DNA of 64,000 nucleotides from Rhodococcus sp. 14-1411-2a (GCF_002259485.1 NZ_NPGA01000020.1:682001-746000); one strand, 5' to 3'. Numbered from the stretch's first letter, positions 50,815 to 59,863 are shown. Made by a program: numbers and translations. Notes: generated from the letters alone by a model not told the origin.

Positions 50815-52965
50815 TCAGTCCGCCGATCCGGGTTCTGCTTCGGTCGGAGCCACGGCCTCGGGTCCCTCGGTCAACAGCAGGGTGAAACCCGCTTCGTCGA
50901 GTACCGGCACGCCGAGCTCGATTGCCTTGTCGTGCTTGGACCCCGGAGCCTCGCCGACGACCACGAACGCCGTCTTCTTGGACACCGAACCTGCAGCCTT
51001 GCCACCTCGCAACAGAATCGCTTCCTTGGCCTCGTCACGCGAGTAGGACGTCAGCGACCCGGTGACCACGATCGAGAGCCCCTCCAGGTTCCGCTCGATC
51101 GACGCATCGCGCTCGTCTTCCATCCGCACGCCTGCTGCCTGCCACTTGTCGACGATGGCGCGGTGCCAGTCGACCTCGAACCACTCGGAGACTGCGGCCG
51201 CAATGGTGCCGCCCACCCCGTCGACCGCCGAGAGTTCCTCGACCGACGCCGCCCGTATCCGCTCGAGGCTGCCGAACTCCCCTGCCAGTGCCCTGGCTGC
51301 CGACGGCCCCACGTGCCGAATGGACAGACTGACCAGCACCCGCCACAGCGGCTGATTCCGTGCGGTGGCCAGGTTGTCGAGCAACTTTCGACCGGTGGCG
51401 GACAACGACCCGGATTTGGTGCGAAAGATCGCCGTCTTCATCAAGTCGTCCTCGGTGAGCGAGAACAGATCGCCCTCGTCCTCGATGGCCCCGGTGGCCA
51501 ACAGGTCGGATGCGGCCTCGTACCCGAGGCCCTCGATGTCGAATCGCTGCCGCTCGGCGACGAAGAACACTCGCTCGCGACGCTGCGCCGGGCAGAACTG
51601 CGAGTTGGGGCACCGCAGGTCGGCGTCACCCTCCTTGGCCGGTGCCAGTGGCGTCGAGCACTCCGGGCACTCGGTGGGCATGACGAACTCGGTCTCGTCA
51701 CCGGTCCTGGCGTCGACGACCGGGCCGAGAACCTCCGGAATGACCTCTCCCGCTTTGCGAATGGTCACGGTGTCACCGATCAGAACGCCCTTGCGCTTGA
51801 CCTCCGAACCGTTGTGCAGCGTCGCCAGCGACACTGTCGACCCGGCCACGAGCACCGGCGTCATGTACGCGAACGGCGTCACTCTGCCCGTCCGGCCCAC
51901 GCTGACGCGGATGTCGAGCAGCGTCGTGGTGACTTCCTCCGGTGGGTACTTGTACGCGATGGCCCACCGCGGCGCGCGAGACGTCGTCCCCAGTCGACGA
52001 TGCAGCGACATGTCGTCGATCTTGACGACCAGGCCATCGATCTCGTGTTCGACGTCGTGACGGTGCTGGTCCCAGTAGACGACCTTCTCGACGACTGCGT
52101 CGACGCCCTGCACGCGGGTCGTGTGGGTGGAAATGGGCAGCCCCCAGGAGCGAAGCGCCTCGTAGGCGTGCCACTGCGACTCCGGGGTGAAACCCACCAT
52201 GCGACCGAAGCCGTGGCAGATCATTCCCAGACGTCGCTTGGAGGTGACCGCCGGATTCTTCTGTCGCAGCGACCCCGCCGCCGAGTTTCGTGGATTCGCG
52301 AACGGGGGCTTGCCCTCTGCCACGAGCGAGGCGTTGAGCGCCTGGAAATCCTCGAGCCGGAAGAAGACCTCGCCGCGCACTTCCAACAACTCCGGCACGG
52401 GGTACTGCTCGCTACCCGTCAGAGTGTCCGGGATGTCGTCGATCGTGCGTGCGTTGAGCGTCACGTCCTCACCGGTCCGCCCGTCACCTCGGGTGGCACC
52501 GCGCACTAGCGTCCCGTTCTCGTACACCAGATTCAGGGCGACGCCGTCGATCTTGACCTCGCACAGGTACTCCAGATCAGGCCCTGCCTCGGTCTCGACT
52601 CTTTTGGCCCAGGCACGCAACTCGTCGTGATCGAACACGTTGTCCAAGCTCAACATTCGTTCGAGATGGTCCACGGCGGTGAATTCCGTTGCGAAGCCTC
52701 CCCCGACGAGTTGCGTCGGTGAATCCGCGGTGCGCAGATCCGGGTGTGCTTCTTCCAGCTCGTTCAGCTCACGCAGCAACGCGTCGAACTCGCCGTCGGA
52801 CACGATCGGGGCGTCGCGCACGTAGTAGCGAAACTGATGACCGCGTACTTCCTCGGCCAGCATCTGCCATCGCTCACGATCCGCCGACGACGCGGCATCG
52901 AGTTCGACACCGACGGTCCCTGCGGTCTCGTCGTTTCCTGCGGGCGGTTCGGTCGCTTCTGGCAC
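50815..52965 (-). CDS. ligA: NAD+-dependent DNA ligase
   Basis: LigA seals nicks during replication and repair using NAD+. GTG 52965 gives 716 residues; a longer upstream frame is not conserved, and a -10-like TAATCT 7 nt before the GTG supports this start. In order: domain Ia (RYYVRDAPIVSDGEFDALL), the adenylation lysine in CEVKIDGVALNL (Lys 138), the OB fold, the zinc cysteines (CPECSTPL and CPNSQFCPAQ), HhH repeats (HVGPSAARALAGEFGSLE) and a C-terminal BRCT domain (LSIVVTGSLTSYSRDEAKEAI). It converges on the ACT-domain gene. Confidence 0.96.
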   Translation of the reverse strand: MPEATEPPAGNDETAGTVGVELDAASSADRERWQMLAEEVRGHQFRYYVRDAPIVSDGEFDALLRELNELEEAHPDLRTADSPTQLVGGGFATEFTAVDHLERMLSLDNVFDHDELRAWAKRVETEAGPDLEYLCEVKIDGVALNLVYENGTLVRGATRGDGRTGEDVTLNARTIDDIPDTLTGSEQYPVPELLEVRGEVFFRLEDFQALNASLVAEGKPPFANPRNSAAGSLRQKNPAVTSKRRLGMICHGFGRMVGFTPESQWHAYEALRSWGLPISTHTTRVQGVDAVVEKVVYWDQHRHDVEHEIDGLVVKIDDMSLHRRLGTTSRAPRWAIAYKYPPEEVTTTLLDIRVSVGRTGRVTPFAYMTPVLVAGSTVSLATLHNGSEVKRKGVLIGDTVTIRKAGEVIPEVLGPVVDARTGDETEFVMPTECPECSTPLAPAKEGDADLRCPNSQFCPAQRRERVFFVAERQRFDIEGLGYEAASDLLATGAIEDEGDLFSLTEDDLMKTAIFRTKSGSLSATGRKLLDNLATARNQPLWRVLVSLSIRHVGPSAARALAGEFGSLERIRAASVEELSAVDGVGGTIAAAVSEWFEVDWHRAIVDKWQAAGVRMEDERDASIERNLEGLSIVVTGSLTSYSRDEAKEAILLRGGKAAGSVSKKTAFVVVGEAPGSKHDKAIELGVPVLDEAGFTLLLTEGPEAVAPTEAEPGSAD

Positions 52966-52972
52966 GTGTCGA

Positions 52973-52978
52973 AGATTA
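52973..52978 (-). promoter_or_regulatory. Candidate -10 box of a leaderless ligA transcript
   Basis: TAATCT on the minus strand ends 7 nt before GTG 52965. Confidence 0.5.
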
Positions 52979-53020
52979 TCCGAACCCACCGACAGAGAAG
53001 CACGGGCTGCAGCGCAGCGA

Positions 53021-53203
53021 CTACCGCCCCAGCAGACCCAGCAACAGCGTCGCGGCGATGATCGCCACCGCGCAGACACCGGCGGTCAAGGCGAATCCGG
53101 TCACGAAGGAGTCGGCGTAGATTCCGCCGAGCACGGAGGCCATCACCGACAACAGCACTCCGGCAGGCAGTCCACGTCGCTGAGCATCCGATAGCCGATA
53201 CAT
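53021..53203 (-). CDS. Small hypothetical membrane protein
   Basis: The 60-residue protein MYRLSDAQRRGLPAGVLLSV has two hydrophobic segments (GVLLSVMASVLGGIYADSFV and GFALTAGVCAVAIIAATLLLGLL). I do not recognise the family. ATG 53203 is preferred over an in-frame start 33 nt upstream. It lies between the GGDEF gene and ligA on the same strand. Coding is supported by length, codon bias and a plausible two-helix topology only. Confidence 0.55.
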   Translation of the reverse strand: MYRLSDAQRRGLPAGVLLSVMASVLGGIYADSFVTGFALTAGVCAVAIIAATLLLGLLGR

Positions 53204-53267
53204 CGCACGATCATCGCAGAGGTCCCACCCAGGCACACCGGCGCATCGAGCGACGTGGTGCTATGGC

Positions 53268-54455
53268 TCAGATCTCGTCGATGACCAAGCTGTTTCCTCC
53301 GGACTGCTTGGACCGGTACATCGCCGCGTCCGCCGTACGGGCTGCTCTGCCGACCACGGACTTCCCCACGTCCCACAGAGCCGAATCCTCGCGCAACAAC
53401 GCCATTCCCACGCTGACGGTGACGGGGATGTCGTCGCGGTGGTCGCAGAGCATCCGAACCGCGTCGAAGCCGAGATCGACCATCCCCCGCGCATCACCGA
53501 CCATGGCGACGAGGAACTCCTCGCCACCGGTTCGGGCGAGCACTCCGCCCTGATGCCGGACCAAGCGGCGCAGCCGATCGGCGACGCGCACGATCACTTC
53601 GTCGCCGCGGCTGTGCCCGAATCGGTCGTTGACGGACTTGAACTTGTCGATGTCGACAACCAGGAATGCCATGGACATGCCCCGCTTGCTGGCCTGATGC
53701 CACAGGTCCAGCAATTCGCTGTCGATGCCGCGCCGGTTGTACACCCCGGTCAGAGGATCGAGAACCGATCGCTTGGCGTCGTTGGACAGCGTCGTCCACG
53801 CCACCTGAGCGAACACCGGCACACCGACGGTGGCGAGAAGGAGAACCACGGTGGCCGTCGCCACCGAAGGCCCGTCGATGTATCCGACCTCGCCGTTCAT
53901 CACTGCCAGGAACACGCGGACACCGAACCCGATGATGAACGTGGCGGTCCATACCAGGTGCGCCACCAGCAGCCGCGGACTGAGGAAGTAGGTGCAGAAC
54001 GCCCCCGTGACGGCGAACAACACCGTTCCGATCAGGGAAGCGACAGGTGCGTACAGAATCAACACCGATGTCGTGAGAATGTCCCCGAAGGCCAGAAACG
54101 CGACGAAGAACTTCTTCCCGGGGATCGGCCCGAACACGCACCGTGCGGCGACGAACACCTGGGTGACGAGAACGAAGAGAACCCAGCCGATGGCCACACT
54201 GCCCTGAGGACCGAGATCGCTGAACAGCATCAGGATCGACGTGACGGCGTACATCATCGTGGCGGTGCCGAACACGGCACGAATGATCCCGGTCAGCGGA
54301 CGGGTCGATCTGTGATTGAGGATCCACTCGAAATCGTGCGGAGCCCCGTACCAGTCGGAGGTGGCCGCGGCCAGTTTCGCCAGGAGACCTCGGCGGTGCC
54401 TGCCGGAACGCCGGAGGGAGGCAACCTCGTCGAAGTCGCGACCACCTGATGCCAT
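53268..54455 (-). CDS. Membrane-bound GGDEF-domain diguanylate cyclase
   Basis: Residues about 55-225 contain six hydrophobic segments (for example GIIRAVFGTATMMYAVTSILM and SVATATVVLLLATVGVPVFA), followed by a GGDEF domain (about 235-395): DPLTGVYNRRGID, DIDKFKSVNDRFGHSRGDEVI and the active-site RTGGEEF, with VTVSVGMALL near the end. All residues for c-di-GMP synthesis are present. The inhibitory I-site (RxxD five residues before GGEEF) reads HQGG, so product inhibition at that site is absent. Similar membrane GGDEF proteins are frequent in Rhodococcus and Nocardia. ATG 54455 follows GGGAG. The 131-bp gap upstream shows no clear element. Confidence 0.9.
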   Translation of the reverse strand: MASGGRDFDEVASLRRSGRHRRGLLAKLAAATSDWYGAPHDFEWILNHRSTRPLTGIIRAVFGTATMMYAVTSILMLFSDLGPQGSVAIGWVLFVLVTQVFVAARCVFGPIPGKKFFVAFLAFGDILTTSVLILYAPVASLIGTVLFAVTGAFCTYFLSPRLLVAHLVWTATFIIGFGVRVFLAVMNGEVGYIDGPSVATATVVLLLATVGVPVFAQVAWTTLSNDAKRSVLDPLTGVYNRRGIDSELLDLWHQASKRGMSMAFLVVDIDKFKSVNDRFGHSRGDEVIVRVADRLRRLVRHQGGVLARTGGEEFLVAMVGDARGMVDLGFDAVRMLCDHRDDIPVTVSVGMALLREDSALWDVGKSVVGRAARTADAAMYRSKQSGGNSLVIDEI

Positions 54456-54586
54456 TTCCGAACTCCCACGTATTCAACAGACCCCCAACGGCCATGTGAA
54501 TAGTGTCACACCTGTTCGACGTACTAATTGTAGTGGGCTCGATCCTCCGGAGTCCGCGGTGTTTCACTCCGTCCGGCTGTGTGATC

Positions 54587-55606
54587 TCACAACGAATCGG
54601 GTGAATCTCCGAACGCGGCGGCCACGTCGTGGGCGAGTCCTGTTGCGCGACGGGCCCACTCCGGTGTGCTGCCCGCCAATCCACATACAGGCGTCACAGA
54701 AATCCGGGAGGCGAGAACCGACCTGTCGAAACCGAGTCGGTCGATCAATGTGACACCGGGCTCGGCCAGTTCGCGCCACTGGGGTGGCCGCGCGGGGGCT
54801 TCGGACGGAATCAACCCGAGCATCAGTGTCTTGCCGGATTGCAGCAGCTCGCCGACTCCGTCGAAGTCGCTGCGGCGCAGCGCAGTCGCGTCGACGGAAA
54901 CCGCAACGGCACGCGAGCGGCGAAGAAGATCGAAGGGAACGTCGCCGTCGCAGCAATGCACCGCAACGGGAAGGTCTATCGTCTCGATCAGTGAATCCAG
55001 CAGGTCGAGAACGTCCGGTTCCGGGACTGCGCGCACCGAATCGAGCCCGGTGATCCCCGTCAGGCTGCCGGCCAGAACGGCTGCGAGACTGGGTTCGTCG
55101 AGCTGAACGACGACCTCGACCCCCAGCCGACGCGTCAACTCCGCACAGTGCAGACGCAGCCCTTCGCCGAGAGATTCGGCGAAGTGCCGCAGCGCCCCGC
55201 GATCGGTCAGGGCCCGATGCCCGTGCCGAAGTTCGACCTGCGCTGCCATCGTGAACGGACCGGCGGCCTGGACCTTGATGGTGCGGCCACTACCGCGAAG
55301 CCCCGAGACCTCCCACAGTTCCTCGAGCACATCGAGGTCCTCGGCCAGGAAATCGGTCGCCCGACGGCCGGCGAGCATCGGACGTGGCACGACGCGATAG
55401 CCGGAGGTGCGTACGTCGAGTTCGACGTCGACCATGATGGCTCCGGTGCGCCCGATCATGTCCGCGCCCAGACCGCGGGCCGGAAGTTCGACGATGTGTG
55501 GAAGCTCGGTGAACTCCCCTACGACGACCGCCGCGGCCTCACGGATGTCGGTGCCCGGCCACGAACCGATACCGGTCGCGAGCCCCGCGAAAACGCTCGG
55601 GGTCAC
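54587..55606 (-). CDS. MetE-like (cobalamin-independent methionine synthase C-terminal domain) protein
   Basis: GTG 55606 gives 339 residues, only the C-terminal barrel of MetE (full MetE is about 750). It starts VTPSVFAGLATGIGSWPGTD. Possible zinc ligands are the HCC in LPVAVHCCDGDVPFDLL and the Cys in ISVTPVCGLAGS, which parallel the HxC and CG motifs of MetE. VVVQLDEPSLAAVLAG matches the MetE QxDEPAL motif. It lacks the N-terminal folate-binding half, so the methyl donor is unknown. Its start overlaps the mnmA stop by 4 nt (GTGA), tying it to the iscS-mnmA operon. The homologue Rv3015c is uncharacterised. Confidence 0.85.
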   Translation of the reverse strand: MTPSVFAGLATGIGSWPGTDIREAAAVVVGEFTELPHIVELPARGLGADMIGRTGAIMVDVELDVRTSGYRVVPRPMLAGRRATDFLAEDLDVLEELWEVSGLRGSGRTIKVQAAGPFTMAAQVELRHGHRALTDRGALRHFAESLGEGLRLHCAELTRRLGVEVVVQLDEPSLAAVLAGSLTGITGLDSVRAVPEPDVLDLLDSLIETIDLPVAVHCCDGDVPFDLLRRSRAVAVSVDATALRRSDFDGVGELLQSGKTLMLGLIPSEAPARPPQWRELAEPGVTLIDRLGFDRSVLASRISVTPVCGLAGSTPEWARRATGLAHDVAAAFGDSPDSL

Positions 55607-56691
55607 TCGCGCTCGGATCGAGTGCCCGAGATGGTCGAGCTGCCGATGACGATGTCTCCGTGAATGTCTTTGCGGTACAGCACCGCTGCCTGCCCCTTGG
55701 CCACACCGGTCAGTGGAGACCGCAGTTGGATCTCCATGCCGTCGCCCGCTGCCTCGGCGACGGCCTCGGTCAGTCCACCGTGCGCGCGAACCTGGACGAC
55801 GCACTCGATGGGGCCGGTCGGGGCGGTACCTTCGGTCCACACCGCGCGGTCACCGCTGATCGCCCAGACGTCGAGCTTCTGCGCGGAGCCGACCATGACC
55901 GTGCCACTGTCGGGTTCGATCGACGTCACGTAGCGGGGACGGCCGTCGGCGGCCGGTCCTTCCACACCGAGACCCTTGCGTTGCCCGATGGTGAAGCCGT
56001 GCACGCCCTCGTGATCGGCCAGTTCGGCTCCGGTCTCGGAGTCGACGACCTTGCCCGGGCGCACGCCGATGCGCGCGCCCAGGAATGCGCGAGTGTCGCC
56101 CGAGGGGATGAAGCAGATGTCGTGACTGTCGGGCTTGTCGGCAACGGCCAACCCTCGCTCGGCAGCTTCCTCGCGAATCTCGGACTTCGGGGTGTCGCCG
56201 ATGGGGAACATCGCACGCGAGAGCTGTGCCTGGTTCAGTACCGCCAATACGTACGACTGGTCCTTGTCCGCGTCCACGGCACGTCGCAAGACGCCGTCGT
56301 GCAGTTGCGCGTAGTGCCCGGTCGCCACGGCGTCGAAGCCCAGCGCGAGAGCGCGGTCCGCCAGAGCGGAGAACTTGATCTTCTCGTTGCAGCGCAGGCA
56401 CGGATTCGGGGTCTCGCCCGCGGCGTAGGACGCGACGAAATCGTCGATGACGTCCTCTTTGAAGCGATCGGCGAAATCCCATACGTAGAAGGGGATTCCG
56501 AGTACGTCGGCAGCGCGACGAGCGTCACCCGCGTCTTCCTTGGAACAGCAACCACGCGAACCGGTGCGCAGAGCTCCCGGAGCGGTCGACAGAGCCAGGT
56601 GCACGCCGACGACGTCGTGGCCCTCGTCCACGGCACGGGCCGCGGCCACGGCCGAGTCGACTCCCCCGCTCATAGCAGCCAGAACACGCAT
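55603..56691 (-). CDS. mnmA: tRNA-specific 2-thiouridylase MnmA
   Basis: MnmA inserts sulfur at C2 of U34 in tRNA-Lys, -Glu and -Gln. The 362-residue protein starts MRVLAAMSGGVDSAVAAARA (PP-loop SGGVDS). The catalytic cysteines are in NPCLRCNEKIKF and SHDICFIPSGD, and GFTIGQRKGLGV is the conserved C-terminal block. ATG 56691 shares one base with the iscS stop, and the stop overlaps the MetE-like gene by 4 nt. A sulfur donor next door (IscS) makes the relay plain. Confidence 0.95.
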   Translation of the reverse strand: MRVLAAMSGGVDSAVAAARAVDEGHDVVGVHLALSTAPGALRTGSRGCCSKEDAGDARRAADVLGIPFYVWDFADRFKEDVIDDFVASYAAGETPNPCLRCNEKIKFSALADRALALGFDAVATGHYAQLHDGVLRRAVDADKDQSYVLAVLNQAQLSRAMFPIGDTPKSEIREEAAERGLAVADKPDSHDICFIPSGDTRAFLGARIGVRPGKVVDSETGAELADHEGVHGFTIGQRKGLGVEGPAADGRPRYVTSIEPDSGTVMVGSAQKLDVWAISGDRAVWTEGTAPTGPIECVVQVRAHGGLTEAVAEAAGDGMEIQLRSPLTGVAKGQAAVLYRKDIHGDIVIGSSTISGTRSERE

Positions 56692-57929
56692 CAGCGATTT
56701 CCTCCTCGAGCTCCGACGCCGGCCATTCCAGCGGCGCGAGCACGTTCGACGACCTGCGGCAGAACCGCAAGCACAGTGGTGACGTCCGATTCGGACGAGC
56801 CGGCTCCCAGCGAGAACCGCAGTGATCCACGGGCGACGGCCGGATCGCACCCGAGCGCAATCAGTACATGGCTGGCACTGGCGACGCCTGCGGTGCACGC
56901 CGAGCCCGTCGAGCATTCTATGCCTGCCGCGTCGAGCAACATCAACAGCGAATCACCCTCGCACCCGGGAAAGGTGAAATGCACGTTCCCGGCCAGCCGG
57001 TCGTCGCCTTCCGGACCGTTGAGGATCGCGTCGGGAACGGCGTCTCGGATTCCGGCGATCAACCGATCTCGTAGTGCTCCGAGTTCTGCTCGGTGCCGCG
57101 CGGAGTCCTCGACGGTAGAACGCAGCGCAGCCGCCATCGCGACGACGCCTGCAGTGTCCGGAGTGCCCGATCGAACGTCTCGCTCGTGCCCCCCGCCGTG
57201 GAAGAGCGGAACACACGGGACCTGGCGGCCGAGCAACAACGCTCCGACGCCCTGGGGTCCGCCGAACTTGTGCGCGGCGATGCTGAGGGCGGACAGGCCG
57301 CTCTCGGAGAACCCGACGGGCAGATGCGGCACGGCCTGGACCGCATCGCTGTGCATCGGAACCCCGTATTCGGCGGCCACGGCTGCGAGCTCGGCGATCG
57401 GCATGACGGTGCCGATTTCGTTGTTGGCCCACATGATCGTCACCAACGCGGTCTCGTCGGCATGCAGGGCCAGCTCGGCGCGCAGGGCATCCGGGGTGAC
57501 CCGCCCCTCGGCGTCGACCGGGAGCCACGTGACACTCGCACCGTCGTGTGCGACGAGCCACTCCACTGCGTCGAGTACCGCGTGATGTTCAACCGAGCTG
57601 GCGATGATCCTGGTCAGCGCCGCATCGGAGTCTCGACGCGCAGCGAAGATGCCCTTGACGGCGAGGTTGTCACTCTCGGTACCGCCGGAGGTGAAGATCA
57701 CCTCGGACGGGCGCGCGCCCAGATCCGCAGCGATCGACTCGCGGGATTCCTCCACTCGACGCCGAGCGGAACGACCGGAGGTGTGCAGCGAGGACGCGTT
57801 GCCCACCGTGGCGAACACAGATGTCATCGCCTCGATCGCACTCGGCAGCATCGGGGTCGTCGCTGCGTGATCGAGGTACACCGGTGGCCGCGGCGGGACG
57901 GGAGCAGTCGTACTGCGCACAGAAGGCAT
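56691..57929 (-). CDS. iscS: Cysteine desulfurase (IscS/NifS family)
   Basis: IscS takes sulfur from cysteine as a persulfide for tRNA thiolation and Fe-S clusters. The 412-residue PLP enzyme begins, after a 16-residue Pro/Val leader, with VYLDHAATTPMLPSAIEAM, and has SGGTESDNLAVKG, SSVEHHAVLDAV, NNEIGTVMPI, the PLP lysine in SIAAHKFGGPQGVGALL and the catalytic cysteine in ECSTGSACTAG. It is the first gene of the coupled iscS-mnmA-MetE-like operon, as in mycobacteria (Rv3025c-Rv3024c). Confidence 0.95.
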   Translation of the reverse strand: MPSVRSTTAPVPPRPPVYLDHAATTPMLPSAIEAMTSVFATVGNASSLHTSGRSARRRVEESRESIAADLGARPSEVIFTSGGTESDNLAVKGIFAARRDSDAALTRIIASSVEHHAVLDAVEWLVAHDGASVTWLPVDAEGRVTPDALRAELALHADETALVTIMWANNEIGTVMPIAELAAVAAEYGVPMHSDAVQAVPHLPVGFSESGLSALSIAAHKFGGPQGVGALLLGRQVPCVPLFHGGGHERDVRSGTPDTAGVVAMAAALRSTVEDSARHRAELGALRDRLIAGIRDAVPDAILNGPEGDDRLAGNVHFTFPGCEGDSLLMLLDAAGIECSTGSACTAGVASASHVLIALGCDPAVARGSLRFSLGAGSSESDVTTVLAVLPQVVERARAAGMAGVGARGGNR

Positions 57930-57952
57930 AACAGGCTAGACGATACCCGCTG

Positions 57953-57997
57953 CCGTGACCGCGGACCTACCTGCGCGAGGTGGGTCCGCGGTCACGG
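57953..57997 (-). terminator. Stem-loop after the acyltransferase gene
   Basis: CCGTGACCGCGGACCTACCT (57953-57972) and its near-perfect complement (57978-57997) surround a 5-nt loop, a 20-bp hairpin 15 bp after the acyltransferase stop and upstream of iscS. Confidence 0.88.
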
Positions 57998-58011
57998 TGA
58001 TCGATGCTCGG

Positions 58012-58902
58012 TCAGGCCGCCGCGACCTTCGGCGGCACCGGGCTGCGTTCGGCCTCGGCCACGACCTCGTGCACAGCGGGGTCGTAGACGTCGTCCCGGC
58101 GAATCGCCACCTCGCACCGCCGGGCGAGGTCGCGTCGATCGCCGCCGGGTGCCTCCGGGGCCGTGAACTCCACCTCGGCGCGCAGTCCTCGCAGTCGGAA
58201 GATCCGGCCGATGGAGGCACCGATCGTTTCCTCTCCCACGAAGCAGGTGGCGGTGGTCTGCTCGCCGGTCCGGTCGACGTAGCGCAGCCGAATCGGTTGC
58301 ACCCAGGTCTCCGAATCGATCGCGGCCTGCAGCAGCGCCGGCCGTAGCGAGCCGTATGCACGACCACACCAGGTGGTGGCCTCGGGGAAGACGACGACCG
58401 ACCCGCCTGCGCGGACACGATCGGCAACCTGATCGACGACGCCGGGAAGCTGATGGAGTCGAGCTCGATCGATCGGAAGTACCTTCATGGCCCGCGCCAG
58501 GCGACCGAGCAGCGGCCAGTCGATCAGGTCGGCACGCGCCACGAAGGTCGACGGCTGTACCGCGGTGAGCACGACGACGTCGGTCCAGGAGATGTGACCG
58601 GCGACGTGCAGTGCACCTGCGGCGGTGCGGGAGCGTTCGCGGTCGGAGCGAGCGTCGAGCACGGTCAGATCGATCCCGATGGCGAACAGCAGAGTGCGAG
58701 CACCGATCCGCGTCAGCGAGCGGCGAACCCGCGGGAACGGAACCCCGAGGACGACCAACACCGGCAGCAACCCGAAGGCCACCATCGCCAGTGCGATTCG
58801 GAGCGCGAGGACGATTCGTCCCACCGTCGGTGGGTTCTTCGGCAGACAGCCGTCACTGCACGGCGACGACGGCATCCACGCGTGCACGATCGGTCGTGTC
58901 AC
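58012..58902 (-). CDS. 1-acyl-sn-glycerol-3-phosphate acyltransferase-like protein (PlsC family)
   Basis: The 296-residue protein has one or two N-terminal hydrophobic segments (VLALRIALAMVAFGLLPVLVVLGV) and the PlsC acyltransferase motifs: block I HISWTD (HX4D), block II around LIDWPLLGRLARAMKVLPIDR and block III VVVFPEATTWCG. It probably acylates lysophosphatidate or a related lysolipid at the membrane. GTG 58902 overlaps the upstream GNAT gene stop by 4 nt. The pairing of a PlsC with an OlsB/hemolysin-like GNAT protein matches Rv3026c-Rv3027c and resembles ornithine-lipid systems (OlsA/OlsB), but that link is only an inference. Confidence 0.9.
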   Translation of the reverse strand: MTRPIVHAWMPSSPCSDGCLPKNPPTVGRIVLALRIALAMVAFGLLPVLVVLGVPFPRVRRSLTRIGARTLLFAIGIDLTVLDARSDRERSRTAAGALHVAGHISWTDVVVLTAVQPSTFVARADLIDWPLLGRLARAMKVLPIDRARLHQLPGVVDQVADRVRAGGSVVVFPEATTWCGRAYGSLRPALLQAAIDSETWVQPIRLRYVDRTGEQTTATCFVGEETIGASIGRIFRLRGLRAEVEFTAPEAPGGDRRDLARRCEVAIRRDDVYDPAVHEVVAEAERSPVPPKVAAA

Positions 58903-59717
58903 CGGACACCCGACTCGAACGTCGTTGCTGCCGAACGCAACCGGTCGAGATAGCGAGTGTTGGCCTCGTGCAGCCCGAGCAATGCGACGAAATCGGCGAC
59001 ACCGAATTCCGGATCATGAGCCGGCTCACCGCAGATGGAGGCACCGAGCCGGAGGTAGCCGTTCATCAACGGCGGCATCGACGTTCGCTTCGCGGGTTCG
59101 ATGTCGATCAGATCCACCCCGTCGACGACGACCGGAGCGTACGGCCGGACCCGACGGTCGGGCGGCGTGGCGTGCCTGTCCAACAGGCGGTCTCGAACAC
59201 CGCGAACGTTGGCCCCGATCGGATCCCCTGGTGCCGACTGCATGGGCACCGACACGCACCCCATGACCCACTCGTATCCCGTCACATCGAGGTAGTGCAG
59301 GATTCCGGCCCACATCAGCCCGAGCACGGACCCGGACCGGTGATCGGGATGAACTGCAGCCCTTCCCATTTCGACGATGTTCATGCCGACTGGATCGAGC
59401 GCGGAGATATCGAATTCGGTTGCCGTGTAGTACCCGCCGGCGGACACGGCGGCCTGCGGAGGCAACATGCGGTAGCAGCCGACGAACGTGTCGGTCCACT
59501 GGTCACGAACGAGCAGGTGATCACAGAATTCGTCGAACCGATCGGCGTCGAGGCCGTCGGTGTCGGTGGGAATGGAAAACCCCGGCTCGGAAGCGAACAC
59601 CTCGTAGCGCAGACGCTGCGCGGCGAGTCGGTGCTCCGGGTCGGTGGACAACACCAGCGAATAACGGTCGGTGGCCGGGACGATCGATGCAGTCGAGCTC
59701 ATGACGGAAGTGGTCAT
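58899..59717 (-). CDS. OlsB/hemolysin-like GNAT acyltransferase
   Basis: The 272-residue protein has the acyl-homoserine-lactone synthase/OlsB-type GNAT pattern: YSLVLSTDPEHRLAAQRLRYEVFASEPG, the acidic LDADRFDEFCDHLLVRD, VGCYRMLPP, EFDISALDPVGMNIVEMGRAAVHPDHRSG and GCVSVPM. OlsB-type enzymes move an acyl group from ACP to ornithine; substrate here is not known. ATG 59717 is used (ATG 59702 also possible). Its stop overlaps the PlsC-family start by 4 nt, so the two act in one operon, likely in membrane lipid synthesis. Confidence 0.88.
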   Translation of the reverse strand: MTTSVMSSTASIVPATDRYSLVLSTDPEHRLAAQRLRYEVFASEPGFSIPTDTDGLDADRFDEFCDHLLVRDQWTDTFVGCYRMLPPQAAVSAGGYYTATEFDISALDPVGMNIVEMGRAAVHPDHRSGSVLGLMWAGILHYLDVTGYEWVMGCVSVPMQSAPGDPIGANVRGVRDRLLDRHATPPDRRVRPYAPVVVDGVDLIDIEPAKRTSMPPLMNGYLRLGASICGEPAHDPEFGVADFVALLGLHEANTRYLDRLRSAATTFESGVR

Positions 59718-59806
59718 GAGGTGTGTCTAACGAGCGGGGAAGGCCACCGGGCATCGTCGGGGAAACGTGTCGGAAGAGTTTGTGTGAACAAGGTTGCGCT
59801 GCCCGA

Positions 59807-59848
59807 GACGACAGGCCCCCACCGCGCGAGCGGTGAGGGCCTGTCGTC
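59807..59848 (-). terminator. Stem-loop after etfA
   Basis: GACGACAGGCCCCCACCGC, loop GCGA, GCGGTGAGGGCCTGTCGTC make a 19-bp hairpin with one mismatch, starting 15 bp beyond the etfA stop. Confidence 0.9.
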
Positions 59849-59863
59849 GAACAGCGCTGGAGG

